Shown one piece after another: positions 51,885-60,674 of a stretch of 64,000 bases of DNA. Position 1 is the first letter of the stretch. Each line of letters begins with the position of its first letter. The DNA comes from SLNP01 sp964568875 (GTDB lineage Bacteria; Bacteroidota; Bacteroidia; Bacteroidales; VadinHA17). A program made the position numbers and the translations under genes. Below the pieces are notes generated by a model that saw nothing but the letters and a program-made list of their open reading frames with translations, was not told the DNA's origin and did no database searches. The stretch spans positions 11,039 through 75,038 of the forward strand of contig CAZMSH010000018.1 of NCBI GenBank assembly GCA_964568875.1, written 5' to 3'.

Positions 51885-54176
51885 TTATCTGCCTGTAACA
51901 ACGAGAATTTTTGTTATTGCCGAATCCGATCCGTCGGGGGATGCACAAAAGACAATGTAAACACCCGATGATACCCTTTCCCCGCGGTAATTGTTGAGGT
52001 CCCAGACTGCTTCTCCACCTGTTGAGGTGGTTTCATATACCAGGTTACCGCTTATATCGGTTATTTTCACACTGGCATCGCGCACCAGTCCGGCAATGGT
52101 TACCGGTCCCTGGTATTCAGGTCTTACCGGATTGGGGTATGCATATAGTGATGTAAAACGATCACTGCCGGCCGGGGCATCGCTGCGGTATGCCATGATC
52201 CCTTTTGCTGTTCCCATCCAGACAAGGCCCGTAGAAAGATCTGCAGAGACAGAAACCACAGTATTTGAAGGCAGCGGGCTGTTTTCGGTTGTGAAGTGTG
52301 CTATCTGCCCGCTTCCGTCGGCTGAAATAAGGTATACACCCGAGTTGAATGTTCCAACCCACTTTCGGTTTGCTCCGTCGACGGCTATCGAGGTGATAAT
52401 CTCGGTTCCCAGCAGATAGTCTGCAAGACCTGATCCGTCGTCTCTTGGTATCTTGATCCTTACCGCCCTGATATCGTCGTTGACGGCACGGTCAGGATTA
52501 TAATATATTGCCGGTCCCTGGTCGGTTCCGACCCAGATGGTGCCTTCGAGATCCTCTGCAATGGAGTAAACGTTCGAGACCACCTTGTCGTCGGTATCTC
52601 TGACAATCATCTTGCGGTAGGTGTCATCAGTGAAATTATCAGGGGTGTCATTGTCGTCTATGATAAAGAGGCCGTAGCCACGCGGCAGCACAATCCACTT
52701 GAGCCCGCTTTGAGAGATAATAATGTCACCTATGGTAGGAGCCTCGATCGTTACCGGAAATGAAATCCAGGTGCGGTCGGGTTTGAGCACCTTAATATTA
52801 CCTGTTACTCCTGAGTGAACTACCCACAGGTTTCCGGCCTTATCAAATGCCAGGCCGCAGAGGCGTGTATATGAGGCGCCGGGAATAACGCTGTTCAGGG
52901 GCGAATTATACTCATTGTAGTGATTTACGAGGGTTGTTCCTGAGAATTCCAGCAGGCCCATTCCCCATGTCGAGACGAAGTAGTTGTCGTTGTTACCCGG
53001 AATTACCCTCATTGCATCGCGAAACTCGGATTCCGGATGAGATGTCCACATATTGTCTTTAAGATAAGAGACCTCCAACATCTTCCAGGTATTGTTCCAT
53101 GAGTTGTCGACAGCACCGCCTGCAACGTAAACAGTTCCACCCGATGCGGTAAGATAAACTACACTGTTGTAGTCGGGTCCGTCGGGCAGGTAAATGTCAA
53201 AGCCTGTTGATCCGGTTACTGCAACGAGCCCCGATTGCCTGTCTGCTATCCATGTGGTGGAACCGGTTTTGATTGCATTTGATGGGAAGGCGCTTTGTGT
53301 TCCGTATCCTGTTACTGAGGAGATAAGATTGCCGGTCTGACTGAATGTTCTGATGTCAAGCTCTGAAGCTACCACAAGTTCGCCTGCTGCCGAGGTTTCA
53401 AAAGTATAGTTCGGAATTCCGTTTGTAGAATACAGGTATTGCCATGATCCGTTGTACATGAACACCGAATCGCCTTCTGCAGCTGCTGACACCCTGTTGA
53501 CAAAGACCCTGTCTCCTGATGCCGAAATGCAATTGTACCGGGCTGCCGGTGATGGCAGACTCTCATTTCTGGTCCAGTTACCAAAGTACGCGAGCCCCTG
53601 ACCTGACAGCGGGGCTTCAAAAACACCCGAGGAGGTGGCAGCCATAATTTTCTCAGAGGTGAAGGTAAGGTCGTAGACGGGATTTGATTCCGTACCTGTT
53701 CCCGGTTTCCAGGTGTCATATATTTCGAGCTTGACGAGGTCAACAACAACAATGCCGAAAGAGCAGGCGAGATAGGCATAATTGCCACGCGACCTGATTC
53801 TGTATATCTCTTTCAGGCCGGGGATATTCTTGCGCATTATCTCAGGGATGTTTGTAATAGTGGTTCCCTGCAGAAGGTCAACGTTTGTACTGGTATATGC
53901 TATTATCAGGGTTGAGGTCTCTTCCGACCAGCCTATTGTGCTCAGGTTTGTTTCCGACAGTCCGTTTATTGTTGAAAGTCGTGAAACGGAGTTGAACTCA
54001 TTGTCGGCAACTATTATTCCTGAGATGGTTGAGCAGTATACCTTACCGTTTCCGGCGACGACAAACCTGCCGTTGTTGTAGCTGAAGTTGTCTACCCACG
54101 TTCGTTGCGGGAACTGACCGCTGATCAGTTGCGCAATCATCCCGGTAAGCATCACTATCAGTAAACGGCGTTTCAT
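51885..54176 (-). CDS. porZ: PorZ-like type IX secretion system beta-propeller protein
   Basis: A protein of 763 residues with a signal peptide (to about ISGQ), followed by two seven-bladed-type propellers of the two-component-regulator kind (VVAGNGKVYCSTISGIIVAD, RLSTINGLSETNLSTIGW, then TIWVGTDQGPAIYYNP, GLVWMGTAKGIMAYRS), and a C-terminal type IX sorting domain (YAYPNPVRPEYQGPVTIAG ... VSSGVYIVFCA). Length, architecture and the STINGL motif fit PorZ of Porphyromonas gingivalis, a surface component of the attachment complex that delivers anionic lipopolysaccharide to cargo proteins. It is 27 bases after rdgB on the same strand and ends ten bases from the convergent cyclase gene. The call is supported by the type IX cargo domains elsewhere in the window. 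Confidence 0.88.
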   Translation of the reverse strand: MKRRLLIVMLTGMIAQLISGQFPQRTWVDNFSYNNGRFVVAGNGKVYCSTISGIIVADNEFNSVSRLSTINGLSETNLSTIGWSEETSTLIIAYTSTNVDLLQGTTITNIPEIMRKNIPGLKEIYRIRSRGNYAYLACSFGIVVVDLVKLEIYDTWKPGTGTESNPVYDLTFTSEKIMAATSSGVFEAPLSGQGLAYFGNWTRNESLPSPAARYNCISASGDRVFVNRVSAAAEGDSVFMYNGSWQYLYSTNGIPNYTFETSAAGELVVASELDIRTFSQTGNLISSVTGYGTQSAFPSNAIKTGSTTWIADRQSGLVAVTGSTGFDIYLPDGPDYNSVVYLTASGGTVYVAGGAVDNSWNNTWKMLEVSYLKDNMWTSHPESEFRDAMRVIPGNNDNYFVSTWGMGLLEFSGTTLVNHYNEYNSPLNSVIPGASYTRLCGLAFDKAGNLWVVHSGVTGNIKVLKPDRTWISFPVTIEAPTIGDIIISQSGLKWIVLPRGYGLFIIDDNDTPDNFTDDTYRKMIVRDTDDKVVSNVYSIAEDLEGTIWVGTDQGPAIYYNPDRAVNDDIRAVRIKIPRDDGSGLADYLLGTEIITSIAVDGANRKWVGTFNSGVYLISADGSGQIAHFTTENSPLPSNTVVSVSADLSTGLVWMGTAKGIMAYRSDAPAGSDRFTSLYAYPNPVRPEYQGPVTIAGLVRDASVKITDISGNLVYETTSTGGEAVWDLNNYRGERVSSGVYIVFCASPDGSDSAITKILVVTGR

Positions 54177-54203
54177 CTATCTATTAACTGAACTGTCTGT
54201 ATA

Positions 54204-54791
54204 TTATTGTATTCCGGGGTTGGCATCAAGGAAGACGGCCAGTTTCCTGAATGCTTCCGACCGGTGTGATATTGCATACTTTTGCTCAGGCTCCATCTCG
54301 GCAAAGGTAAGGCTGGAGTTGTCAGGAAGGAAGACAGGGTCATATCCGAATCCTGAGCTGCCTCTTTTCTCTGTAATAATGGTTCCCCCGGCAACTCCTT
54401 CAAAGAGGTGTTCTCCTGTGCCATAAACCAGGGCTATGACGGTGCGGAACCTGGCTTTACGATGTGCCTTGCCGTCGAGCAGGCTAAGCAGCTTTTCGAT
54501 ATTCCTGTCCATGTCCTTCTCTTCTCCTGCAAAGCGGGCAGACATGACCCCCGGGGCTCCGCCGAGGCTTTCAACCTCGAGGCCTGTATCGTCGGCAAAA
54601 GCAGCGATGCCTGTTCGTTGGTATATTATCCTTGCTTTTATCATGGCATTCTCCTCGAGGGTGTCACCTGTCTCAGGAATGTCGTCGCCGATTCCGGCAT
54701 CCTCAGGGCTCAACAGGGTGATACCCGAAGGGAGGATTGCTTTTATCTCTCTGAATTTATGTCTGTTGTTGGTGGCAAAAATGATTGTCAT
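54204..54791 (-). CDS. rdgB: Non-canonical purine NTP pyrophosphatase
   Basis: A protein of 195 residues from the ATG at 54791; the longer frame to 55094 overlaps the divergent cyclase gene and has no similarity before MTIIFATNN. Family motifs: ATNNRHKFREIK at the start, FADDTGLEVESLGGAPGVMSARFAG (catalytic Asp and substrate loop) and GSSGFGYDPVFLPD and KYAISHRSEAFRK. It hydrolyses ITP, dITP and XTP to monophosphates. Two TATTTTTG boxes, ten bases apart, precede it, and porZ follows 27 bases downstream as a probable operon partner. Confidence 0.95.
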   Translation of the reverse strand: MTIIFATNNRHKFREIKAILPSGITLLSPEDAGIGDDIPETGDTLEENAMIKARIIYQRTGIAAFADDTGLEVESLGGAPGVMSARFAGEEKDMDRNIEKLLSLLDGKAHRKARFRTVIALVYGTGEHLFEGVAGGTIITEKRGSSGFGYDPVFLPDNSSLTFAEMEPEQKYAISHRSEAFRKLAVFLDANPGIQ

Positions 54792-54807
54792 AAGGTATTG
54801 TTTCGGG

Positions 54808-54825
54808 CAAAAATAGTCAAAAATA
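54808..54825 (-). promoter_or_regulatory. Tandem -7 boxes of rdgB-porZ
   Basis: TATTTTTG occurs twice on the minus strand, at 54815-54808 and 54825-54818, exactly 10 bases apart. The last G of the nearer box is 17 bases from the rdgB ATG. Either box could be used. Confidence 0.4.
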
Positions 54826-54881
54826 GATTGCAGCTTTGTCAGGTCTTCATTAAGTATTACATTTGGTGAGATTATTCGGGT

Positions 54882-56756
54882 ATGACTTTTTTTTACCGGT
54901 TTAGTACTATGCACAGGAGGCTCGCGATGGTTCCGGTTTTGTTTATGATGCCGGCATGCCTTCTGCTTGCACAGATACCCGATGCCGAATATGTTCCTGA
55001 GCTGACTCATGTTATTCTTGACTATGATTCGGTGCTGACAAAGCCGGAGATAGACAGGCTGAGTCATGAGGGCAGGAATCTGATGATAGGACACCGGGTG
55101 AAGAATATTACCTTCGTGGTAGATGCGTTGCCCGGCTACCAGATAAACTATTTCCTCAAGGGGTACGACGTCAATCCATCATTTCAGGGAGAGGATCATA
55201 TAAAGGACTACACCAGCCTGCCCCCGGGCAGTTATACCCTGATACTGAATTATCTTACTGCTGCAGGTAATTCGGGAACCGGGGAAGTTATAACCTTCAG
55301 GGTGCTGCCTCCGTGGTATAAATCCGGCGTCGCCAGGGTTACCTACCCTTTGCTGCTGGTGTTATTGCTCTGGTACCTCTACGAGCAGATGAATTACCGT
55401 TTCGCCAGGCTTCGGTATATGCTTGAGCAGATAATAAATGTCAGAACCGAGGAGCTTATCAGGGAGAAGGAAAAATCGGAGATGCTTTTGGCCAATGTTC
55501 TTCCCAAGTCAACAGCCGATGAGCTGATTTCAAAGGGCAAGGCGACAAAGACGAAGTATAATTTCGTGACAGTTCTTTTCAGTGACATACAGGGATTTAC
55601 CCGTATTGCCGAGGAGATGAATCCGGAAGTACTTATTGATGAGCTGGACAGGTTCTTCTTTCATTTTGATTCGGTAGTGGAAAAATATAACATTGAAAAG
55701 ATAAAGACGATAGGAGATGCCTACATGTGTGCCGGTGGCATACCTGAGAAGAACCGCACCAATCCTGTTGAAGTGGTCCTTGCCGCCTATGAGATGCAGC
55801 AGTACATGTCACGGCTGAAGGGAGAGGCGGAGCGGGAGGAGCGTAATTTCTGGGATATCAGGATAGGAATACATACAGGTACCGTTGTTGCCGGAGTGGT
55901 GGGGCAAAAGAAGCTTTCCTATGACATATGGGGCGACACGGTAAATACGGCCAGCAGGATGGAGTCATCGGGAGAGGCAGGAAAAATAAACATTTCGGGA
56001 ACGACATATGAGTTTGTTAAGGACTTCTTTGAGTGTCAGCACAGGGGTAAGATGCCTGTGAAGTACAAGGGAGAGCTTGACATGTATTTTGTGCTCGGGC
56101 TGCAGCCTGAAGTGACTGATGATGGTGTTACACCCAACAGGAAGTTCATGGTTAAACTCCAGACCATGAAGTTGTATGATGTCGAGGAGTATGTTGTCAA
56201 GTTATTCGATGATGAGGCTCCACCCAATTTCTACTTTCACAGTTCTACTCTGATAAAGAGCATATCGACACAGGCTGATATCCTTGCCGGAGCAGAGCAG
56301 CTTGATGAAGAGGAGTATATTGCGGCGAAGCTTGCGGTAATGTTTCTGTTTACCGGATTGATAGATGATTATGACAATCCTGGCGAGATGTCGGTTAACA
56401 GGGCTGACGATATACTGCCCAGGCTGGGATTTGATTCTGATACTGTCAGAAAGGTTATTGAGATGATAGACTTGTTTTATGCAGACCGGTTCGACACCAT
56501 GGCGATGAAGATAATTCACGATGCAGTATATGATTACCTTGGCCGGGTTGATTTCATCAGGCTTACTGAAAAACTGATGAAGGAGATAAAGGAGACAGTA
56601 AACATCAAAGATGTTAAGGAATGGAAGAACGGGCAGCAGGAGTTTCTCTCCAGGCATGAGTTCCTTACCCGCACGGGAAAGGCCCTCAGGAGTGTCCCGG
56701 CAGAGACACAGAAGCGGAATCTGGAATCGTTTTTTGCAAATCAGCCTCAAAAGTGA
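54882..56756 (+). CDS. Membrane class III adenylate cyclase with Y_Y_Y sensor and degenerate HD domain
   Basis: A protein of 624 residues with an N-terminal signal/anchor (about 13-31), a periplasmic Y_Y_Y-type beta-sandwich (70-143), one transmembrane helix (154-168), a coiled linker, a cyclase domain (220-408) and a C-terminal region aligned with the HD domain of the soluble paralogue. Cyclase residues are complete: Asp235, Asp279, adenine-type Lys275 and Asp348, Asn355, Arg359. In the HD-like part one His remains (His453), but the second His is Leu458-like, the HD pair is Leu489-Phe490, the next His is Leu493, the following His is Pro500 and the distal Asp is Val549. So it should sense an envelope signal and make cAMP, with a non-catalytic pseudo-HD. 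Confidence 0.88.
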   Translation: MTFFYRFSTMHRRLAMVPVLFMMPACLLLAQIPDAEYVPELTHVILDYDSVLTKPEIDRLSHEGRNLMIGHRVKNITFVVDALPGYQINYFLKGYDVNPSFQGEDHIKDYTSLPPGSYTLILNYLTAAGNSGTGEVITFRVLPPWYKSGVARVTYPLLLVLLLWYLYEQMNYRFARLRYMLEQIINVRTEELIREKEKSEMLLANVLPKSTADELISKGKATKTKYNFVTVLFSDIQGFTRIAEEMNPEVLIDELDRFFFHFDSVVEKYNIEKIKTIGDAYMCAGGIPEKNRTNPVEVVLAAYEMQQYMSRLKGEAEREERNFWDIRIGIHTGTVVAGVVGQKKLSYDIWGDTVNTASRMESSGEAGKINISGTTYEFVKDFFECQHRGKMPVKYKGELDMYFVLGLQPEVTDDGVTPNRKFMVKLQTMKLYDVEEYVVKLFDDEAPPNFYFHSSTLIKSISTQADILAGAEQLDEEEYIAAKLAVMFLFTGLIDDYDNPGEMSVNRADDILPRLGFDSDTVRKVIEMIDLFYADRFDTMAMKIIHDAVYDYLGRVDFIRLTEKLMKEIKETVNIKDVKEWKNGQQEFLSRHEFLTRTGKALRSVPAETQKRNLESFFANQPQK

Positions 56757-56764
56757 AATATCAT

Positions 56765-56794
56765 TTTGCCATTTGGTATAATAGTGTACATTTG
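56765..56794 (+). promoter_or_regulatory. Promoter of ilvE
   Basis: TTTG (56765-56768), an 18-base spacer and TACATTTG (56787-56794) fit the Bacteroidota consensus. Predicted start near 56801, about 26 bases before the ATG. Confidence 0.6.
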
Positions 56795-56826
56795 GGCAGA
56801 GTATAAAACTTAAACGATAATATATT

Positions 56827-57846
56827 ATGGATAACCTTGACTGGAAGAATCTGCCATTCGGGTATATGAAGACTGATTACAATGTAAGATGTACATACCG
56901 CAATGGCAAATGGGGAGAGCTTGAAGTCTCTGATTCGGAGCATATTAATATTCATATTGCTGCTACAGCCCTTCACTACGGGCAGGAGGCGTTTGAGGGT
57001 ATGAAGGCGTATCGCGGCGAGGATGGCAAGATAAGGCTGTTTCGCTGGGAGGAGAATGCTAAAAGGATGATGAGATCGGCCGAAGGCATTATCATGGCCC
57101 AGGTTCCTGCAGAACTTTTCAGGGAAGCTGTGATGAAGGCAGTGACTCTGAATAAAAGGTTTGTACCGCCCTGCGGGTCGGGGGCCACGCTTTATATCAG
57201 GCCATTGCTGTTTGGCTCGGGGGCTGAAGTTGGTGTCAGGCCATCGAGTGAATACACTTTTGTTGTTTTTGTAACTCCGGTGGGGCCTTATTTTAAAGGA
57301 GGCGTGAAGCCTGTGACTACGCGCATCTGCCGTGAGTATGACAGGGCGGCGCCGCTGGGAACCGGCAATATTAAGGTCGGGGGTAATTATGCTGCCAGCC
57401 TGAGGGCAATAATAAAAGCCCGTGATGAGGGTTATGCCAACGCACTTTTCCTTGACGCTAAGGAGAAGAATTATATTGATGAGTGTGGCCCTGCAAATTT
57501 CTTCGGCATAAAGAACAATACATATGTAACTCCGAAATCTGACAGCATACTACCTTCAATTACCAACATGAGCCTTATAGAGATTGCGGGCAGCCTTGGG
57601 ATGAAGGTCGAGAGAAGGCCTGTTCCGGTTGATGAGCTTGCAGAGTTCGAGGAGGTAGGTGCCTGCGGTACCGCCGCGGTGATAAGTCCGATATGCAGTA
57701 TTGATGATCCGGCTACAGGTAAATCATATAAGTATTGCAAGGACGGAAAGCCAGGGCCGTGGACGATGAAGCTCTATAATGAGCTGACAGGTATACAAAA
57801 CGGTGATGTGGAAGATCGTTTTGGCTGGATGACCGTTGTTGAATGA
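56827..57846 (+). CDS. ilvE: Branched-chain amino acid aminotransferase
   Basis: A PLP fold type IV enzyme of 339 residues. The PLP Lys is Lys183 in NIKVGGNYAASL; ALHYGQEAFEGMKAYRG (48-64) and EVGACGTAAVISPI are further signatures. The length and the N-terminal extension place it with the longer group of bacterial BCATs. It interconverts Leu, Ile and Val with their 2-oxo acids. It is a single-gene unit with a good promoter upstream and a strong terminator downstream (57873-57907). Confidence 0.95.
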   Translation: MDNLDWKNLPFGYMKTDYNVRCTYRNGKWGELEVSDSEHINIHIAATALHYGQEAFEGMKAYRGEDGKIRLFRWEENAKRMMRSAEGIIMAQVPAELFREAVMKAVTLNKRFVPPCGSGATLYIRPLLFGSGAEVGVRPSSEYTFVVFVTPVGPYFKGGVKPVTTRICREYDRAAPLGTGNIKVGGNYAASLRAIIKARDEGYANALFLDAKEKNYIDECGPANFFGIKNNTYVTPKSDSILPSITNMSLIEIAGSLGMKVERRPVPVDELAEFEEVGACGTAAVISPICSIDDPATGKSYKYCKDGKPGPWTMKLYNELTGIQNGDVEDRFGWMTVVE

Positions 57847-57872
57847 TTATATTCGATTGTGATTACAAAGTG

Positions 57873-57907
57873 ATCAGGGCTGCGCGTGCGTATGCCCTGA
57901 TTTTGTT
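57873..57907 (+). terminator. Rho-independent terminator of ilvE
   Basis: ATCAGGGC (57873-57880) and GCCCTGAT (57894-57901) form a perfect 8-bp stem followed by TTTTGTTT. Confidence 0.85.
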
Positions 57908-57950
57908 TAAAATATGTCATTGGAATTTTCCGTTTATCTGTAAACTTGAC

Positions 57951-57958
57951 TATTTTTG
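57951..57958 (+). promoter_or_regulatory. -7 box of the ftsX cluster
   Basis: TATTTTTG ends 19 bases before the GTG start at 57978; no -33 match at the right distance. Confidence 0.45.
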
Positions 57959-57977
57959 GAACCAAAACTGAGGACTG

Positions 57978-58856
57978 GTGAGCAGAGGCAATGCGGGAAT
58001 ATCAAAAACCAAGCTGAGGAGTTCGTATGTGACACTTGTGGTGAGTGTGTCACTGGTGCTGTTTCTGCTCGGAATTCTCGGTCTGGTAATAATAAACGCC
58101 AGGGAGCTGTCTGACTATTTCCGTGAAAGCCTTTCGTTTTCGGTGATCCTCGATGAGGAGATAAAGGAAGCTGACATCAGGATGCTTAAGAAGGACCTTG
58201 ATGCAAAGGAGTTTGTGAAGCTTACCGAGTATATCTCCAAGGAGGATGCTGCAGTTAAGCTGAAAGAAGAGCTGGGCGAGGATTTTATCAGTTTTCTGGG
58301 CTATAATCCCCTGTCTCCGACGATAGATGTATATCTGCACGCAGGCTACACCAATCCTGACAGCATAGCAGTGATCGAGAAATACCTGCTGGAGTTTCCG
58401 GTAGTAAGTGAAGTGTATTATCAGGAGTCGGTTTTGCATCTGATAAATGAGAATATAAGCAAGATAGGCCTGTTTCTGGGGGTACTGAGCCTGTTCCTGT
58501 TCTTAATTGCATTGACAATAATCAACAATACGGTAAGACTATCTGTCTATTCAAAAAGGTTTATTATAAGGACCATGCAGCTTGTGGGTGCTACCAGGGG
58601 ATTTGTGAGACGTCCTTTCCTTATCAGGAGTATCTTTCATGGGCTCTTGGCTGCAATTGTCTCGCTGCTTCTGCTGATGACAATGCTTTATCTTGTTGAG
58701 AGGGAGTTTTTCAGGCTGTTCACTTTTGAGAACATCAACCTGCTGCTGTTGCTGATGGGTGTTATAATTGTGACAGGTGTGGTGATTAATCTGATATCTA
58801 CATATTTTGCAGTGAACAGATACCTTAGCATTTCTGAGGACAAACTATATATCTGA
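57978..58856 (+). CDS. ftsX: Cell division protein FtsX
   Basis: A membrane protein of 292 residues with a GTG start and the FtsX outline: helix 1 (about 18-36), an extracytoplasmic domain (40-155, with VSEVYYQESVLHLI close to its end), then three helices (160-180, 210-235, 255-280) with the permease-type loop FIIRTMQLVGATRGFVRRPF. FtsX with the ATPase FtsE controls peptidoglycan hydrolases at division; ftsE is not adjacent here, as is usual in Bacteroidota. It heads a tight row of genes: DUF3098 (4-base gap), uppP (25), truB (1) and queA (42). Confidence 0.92.
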   Translation: MSRGNAGISKTKLRSSYVTLVVSVSLVLFLLGILGLVIINARELSDYFRESLSFSVILDEEIKEADIRMLKKDLDAKEFVKLTEYISKEDAAVKLKEELGEDFISFLGYNPLSPTIDVYLHAGYTNPDSIAVIEKYLLEFPVVSEVYYQESVLHLINENISKIGLFLGVLSLFLFLIALTIINNTVRLSVYSKRFIIRTMQLVGATRGFVRRPFLIRSIFHGLLAAIVSLLLLMTMLYLVEREFFRLFTFENINLLLLLMGVIIVTGVVINLISTYFAVNRYLSISEDKLYI

Positions 58857-58860
58857 ACCG

Positions 58861-59109
58861 ATGGTAACCAGGAAAGAAAAGAAAGATGAGATGAATTTTG
58901 CCCTCGGGCGGGAGAACTACCGGCTGATGGCTATAGGATTTGCGATAATTGTGTTGGGATTTATCCTGATGTTGGGTGGTAAGTCGGAGAGTCCGGATGT
59001 ATTCAGTGAAGATATCTTCAGTTTCAGGAGGATTACACTTGCTCCGATGGTGGTGCTGGCCGGATTTGTATTCGAGATCTATGCCATAATGAAGAGACCA
59101 AAAGAGTAG
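58861..59109 (+). CDS. DUF3098 small membrane protein
   Basis: A protein of 82 residues with two transmembrane helices (about 19-37 and 60-77) linked by a short loop containing VFSEDIFSFRRITLAPM, the recognisable DUF3098 sequence. In Bacteroidota it regularly lies between ftsX and uppP, as here. Function unknown; a link to division or undecaprenyl-lipid recycling is suggested by this conserved order. Confidence 0.88.
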   Translation: MVTRKEKKDEMNFALGRENYRLMAIGFAIIVLGFILMLGGKSESPDVFSEDIFSFRRITLAPMVVLAGFVFEIYAIMKRPKE

Positions 59110-59134
59110 GTCGCTTGAAAAGACAATCACAGGC

Positions 59135-59914
59135 ATGAGTTGGTTTGAAGCATTGATACTTGGGCTCGTTCAGGGTCTGACAGAGTTTTTGCCCGTAAGC
59201 AGCTCGGGGCATCTTGAGCTGGGCAAGGCCCTTTTCGGGACCGGCTTTGAAGAGAGTTTTGCATTTACCGTGGCAGTGCACGGCGCCACCGTGCTGAGCA
59301 CCCTCGTGGTATTCCGCAGGGAGATAGCAACATTGATTACGGGGGTGCTGAAGTTCAGGTACAATTTCGAGACCAGGTATGTACTGTTGTTGTTGTTGTC
59401 GATGATTCCGGTTGGTATTGTGGGATTGTTCTTCAGAGAGAGGGTTGAATTTTTGTTTTCAGGGAACCTGGTTCTGGTGGGCCTTATGCTGTTGGTGACA
59501 GCCTCTTTGCTCTTTCTCTCCGGCTACGTTGCCGATAAGGGCCGGCAGATGAACTTTGGCAGGGCTTTGCTTGTTGGTATTGCGCAGGCACTTGCGGTTA
59601 TTCCGGGAATTTCAAGGTCAGGGGCTACGATTGCCACCGGGTTGTTGCTGGGAGTAAGCAGGAGCAGAGTTGCCGAATTTTCATTCCTGATGGTTTTGCT
59701 GCCTGTGTTGGGTGCCAACCTGGTGGAGTTTGCCGGCCGTGAGGGAGGCCCCGGTTCCACCGATATTACAGCAATAGCTGTTGGTTTTGGGGCTGCTTTT
59801 CTGGCGGGTTTGTTTGCCTGCAGGGTTATGATTGCGCTTGTGAAGAAGAGTAAACTATGGTGGTTTTCAATATATTGCGTTGTTGTTGGTCTGCTTGCTA
59901 TATTTTTAGGTTAG
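59135..59914 (+). CDS. uppP: Undecaprenyl-diphosphate phosphatase
   Basis: A polytopic membrane protein of 259 residues of the BacA/UppP family. The active-site regions are GLTEFLPVSSSGHLELG (Glu17, Ser22-24, His26) and PGISRSGATIATG. It dephosphorylates undecaprenyl diphosphate so that the lipid carrier can be reused for peptidoglycan and glycan export; overproduction gives bacitracin resistance in other species. Its stop is one base from the truB start. Confidence 0.96.
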   Translation: MSWFEALILGLVQGLTEFLPVSSSGHLELGKALFGTGFEESFAFTVAVHGATVLSTLVVFRREIATLITGVLKFRYNFETRYVLLLLLSMIPVGIVGLFFRERVEFLFSGNLVLVGLMLLVTASLLFLSGYVADKGRQMNFGRALLVGIAQALAVIPGISRSGATIATGLLLGVSRSRVAEFSFLMVLLPVLGANLVEFAGREGGPGSTDITAIAVGFGAAFLAGLFACRVMIALVKKSKLWWFSIYCVVVGLLAIFLG

Positions 59915-59915
59915 G

Positions 59916-60632
59916 ATGGGGGAGATGACACTCGATGCTCTGCGTGATGGCAGCAGGCTGTTGTTCGATAAGCCGCTGTACTGGACCTCCTTTGACCTGG
60001 TGAACAAGGTTCGGTGGGTGCTGAGGAAGGCCACTGGTATAAAGAAGATAAAAGTGGGGCATGCCGGTACACTCGACCCGCTGGCAACAGGGCTGATGGT
60101 TGTTTGCACAGGGCGCGAGACAAAGGGAATTGAGGGTCTGATGGGGCTTGACAAAGAGTATGTTGCCACTTTAAGACTTGGTTCAACAACTCCGTCGTTT
60201 GACCTTGAGACAGAGACAGATGCTGAGTTCCCGACAGAACATATTACCGATGAGCTGCTTGAGAAGAGACTCTCGTCGATGGTGGGGGAGCAGATGCAGG
60301 TGCCGCCGGCTTTTTCCGCTAAATTCATTGAGGGAAAGAGAGCTTATGAGCTGGCACGGAAAGGAGAAGGAAGGGAGCCGGCTCCGGTGAAGATAGTAAT
60401 CAGGGAGATAGAGGTTTTGAGTCGCAATGGCAATGATGTTGTAGTCAGGGTTTTGTGCAGTAAGGGTACTTATGTGCGGTCTCTGGCACGGGATATTGGA
60501 ATAGCGCTGGACAGCGGAGCTCATCTGGCAGCGCTGAGGAGAACTGCTATCGGTGATTTCAGGGTGGAAGATGCTGAAACGCCAGCCGATTTTGAAAAAT
60601 TTGTTACTCTGATGAAACAAACTCCGTCTTAA
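59916..60632 (+). CDS. truB: tRNA pseudouridine(55) synthase
   Basis: A protein of 238 residues. The catalytic Asp54 is in GHAGTLDPLATGLM; KSFDL-like first motif is DKPLYWTSFDLVNKV, and the second core segment is VPPAFSAKFIEGKRAYELARKG. RVLCSKGTYVRSLARDIG is the third. It makes pseudouridine 55 in the T loop of tRNAs. It lacks the C-terminal PUA-like extension of the longer E. coli enzyme, as is normal in Bacteroidota. Confidence 0.95.
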   Translation: MGEMTLDALRDGSRLLFDKPLYWTSFDLVNKVRWVLRKATGIKKIKVGHAGTLDPLATGLMVVCTGRETKGIEGLMGLDKEYVATLRLGSTTPSFDLETETDAEFPTEHITDELLEKRLSSMVGEQMQVPPAFSAKFIEGKRAYELARKGEGREPAPVKIVIREIEVLSRNGNDVVVRVLCSKGTYVRSLARDIGIALDSGAHLAALRRTAIGDFRVEDAETPADFEKFVTLMKQTPS

Positions 60633-60674
60633 TACGTATAAATGAATTCTGTTTTTTAAAATAATATATAAGAT

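Noticed and set aside
54408..54869. Plus-strand frame of 153 codons opposite rdgB
   Set aside because: rdgB motifs occupy this stretch on the minus strand; the antisense product is compositionally odd.
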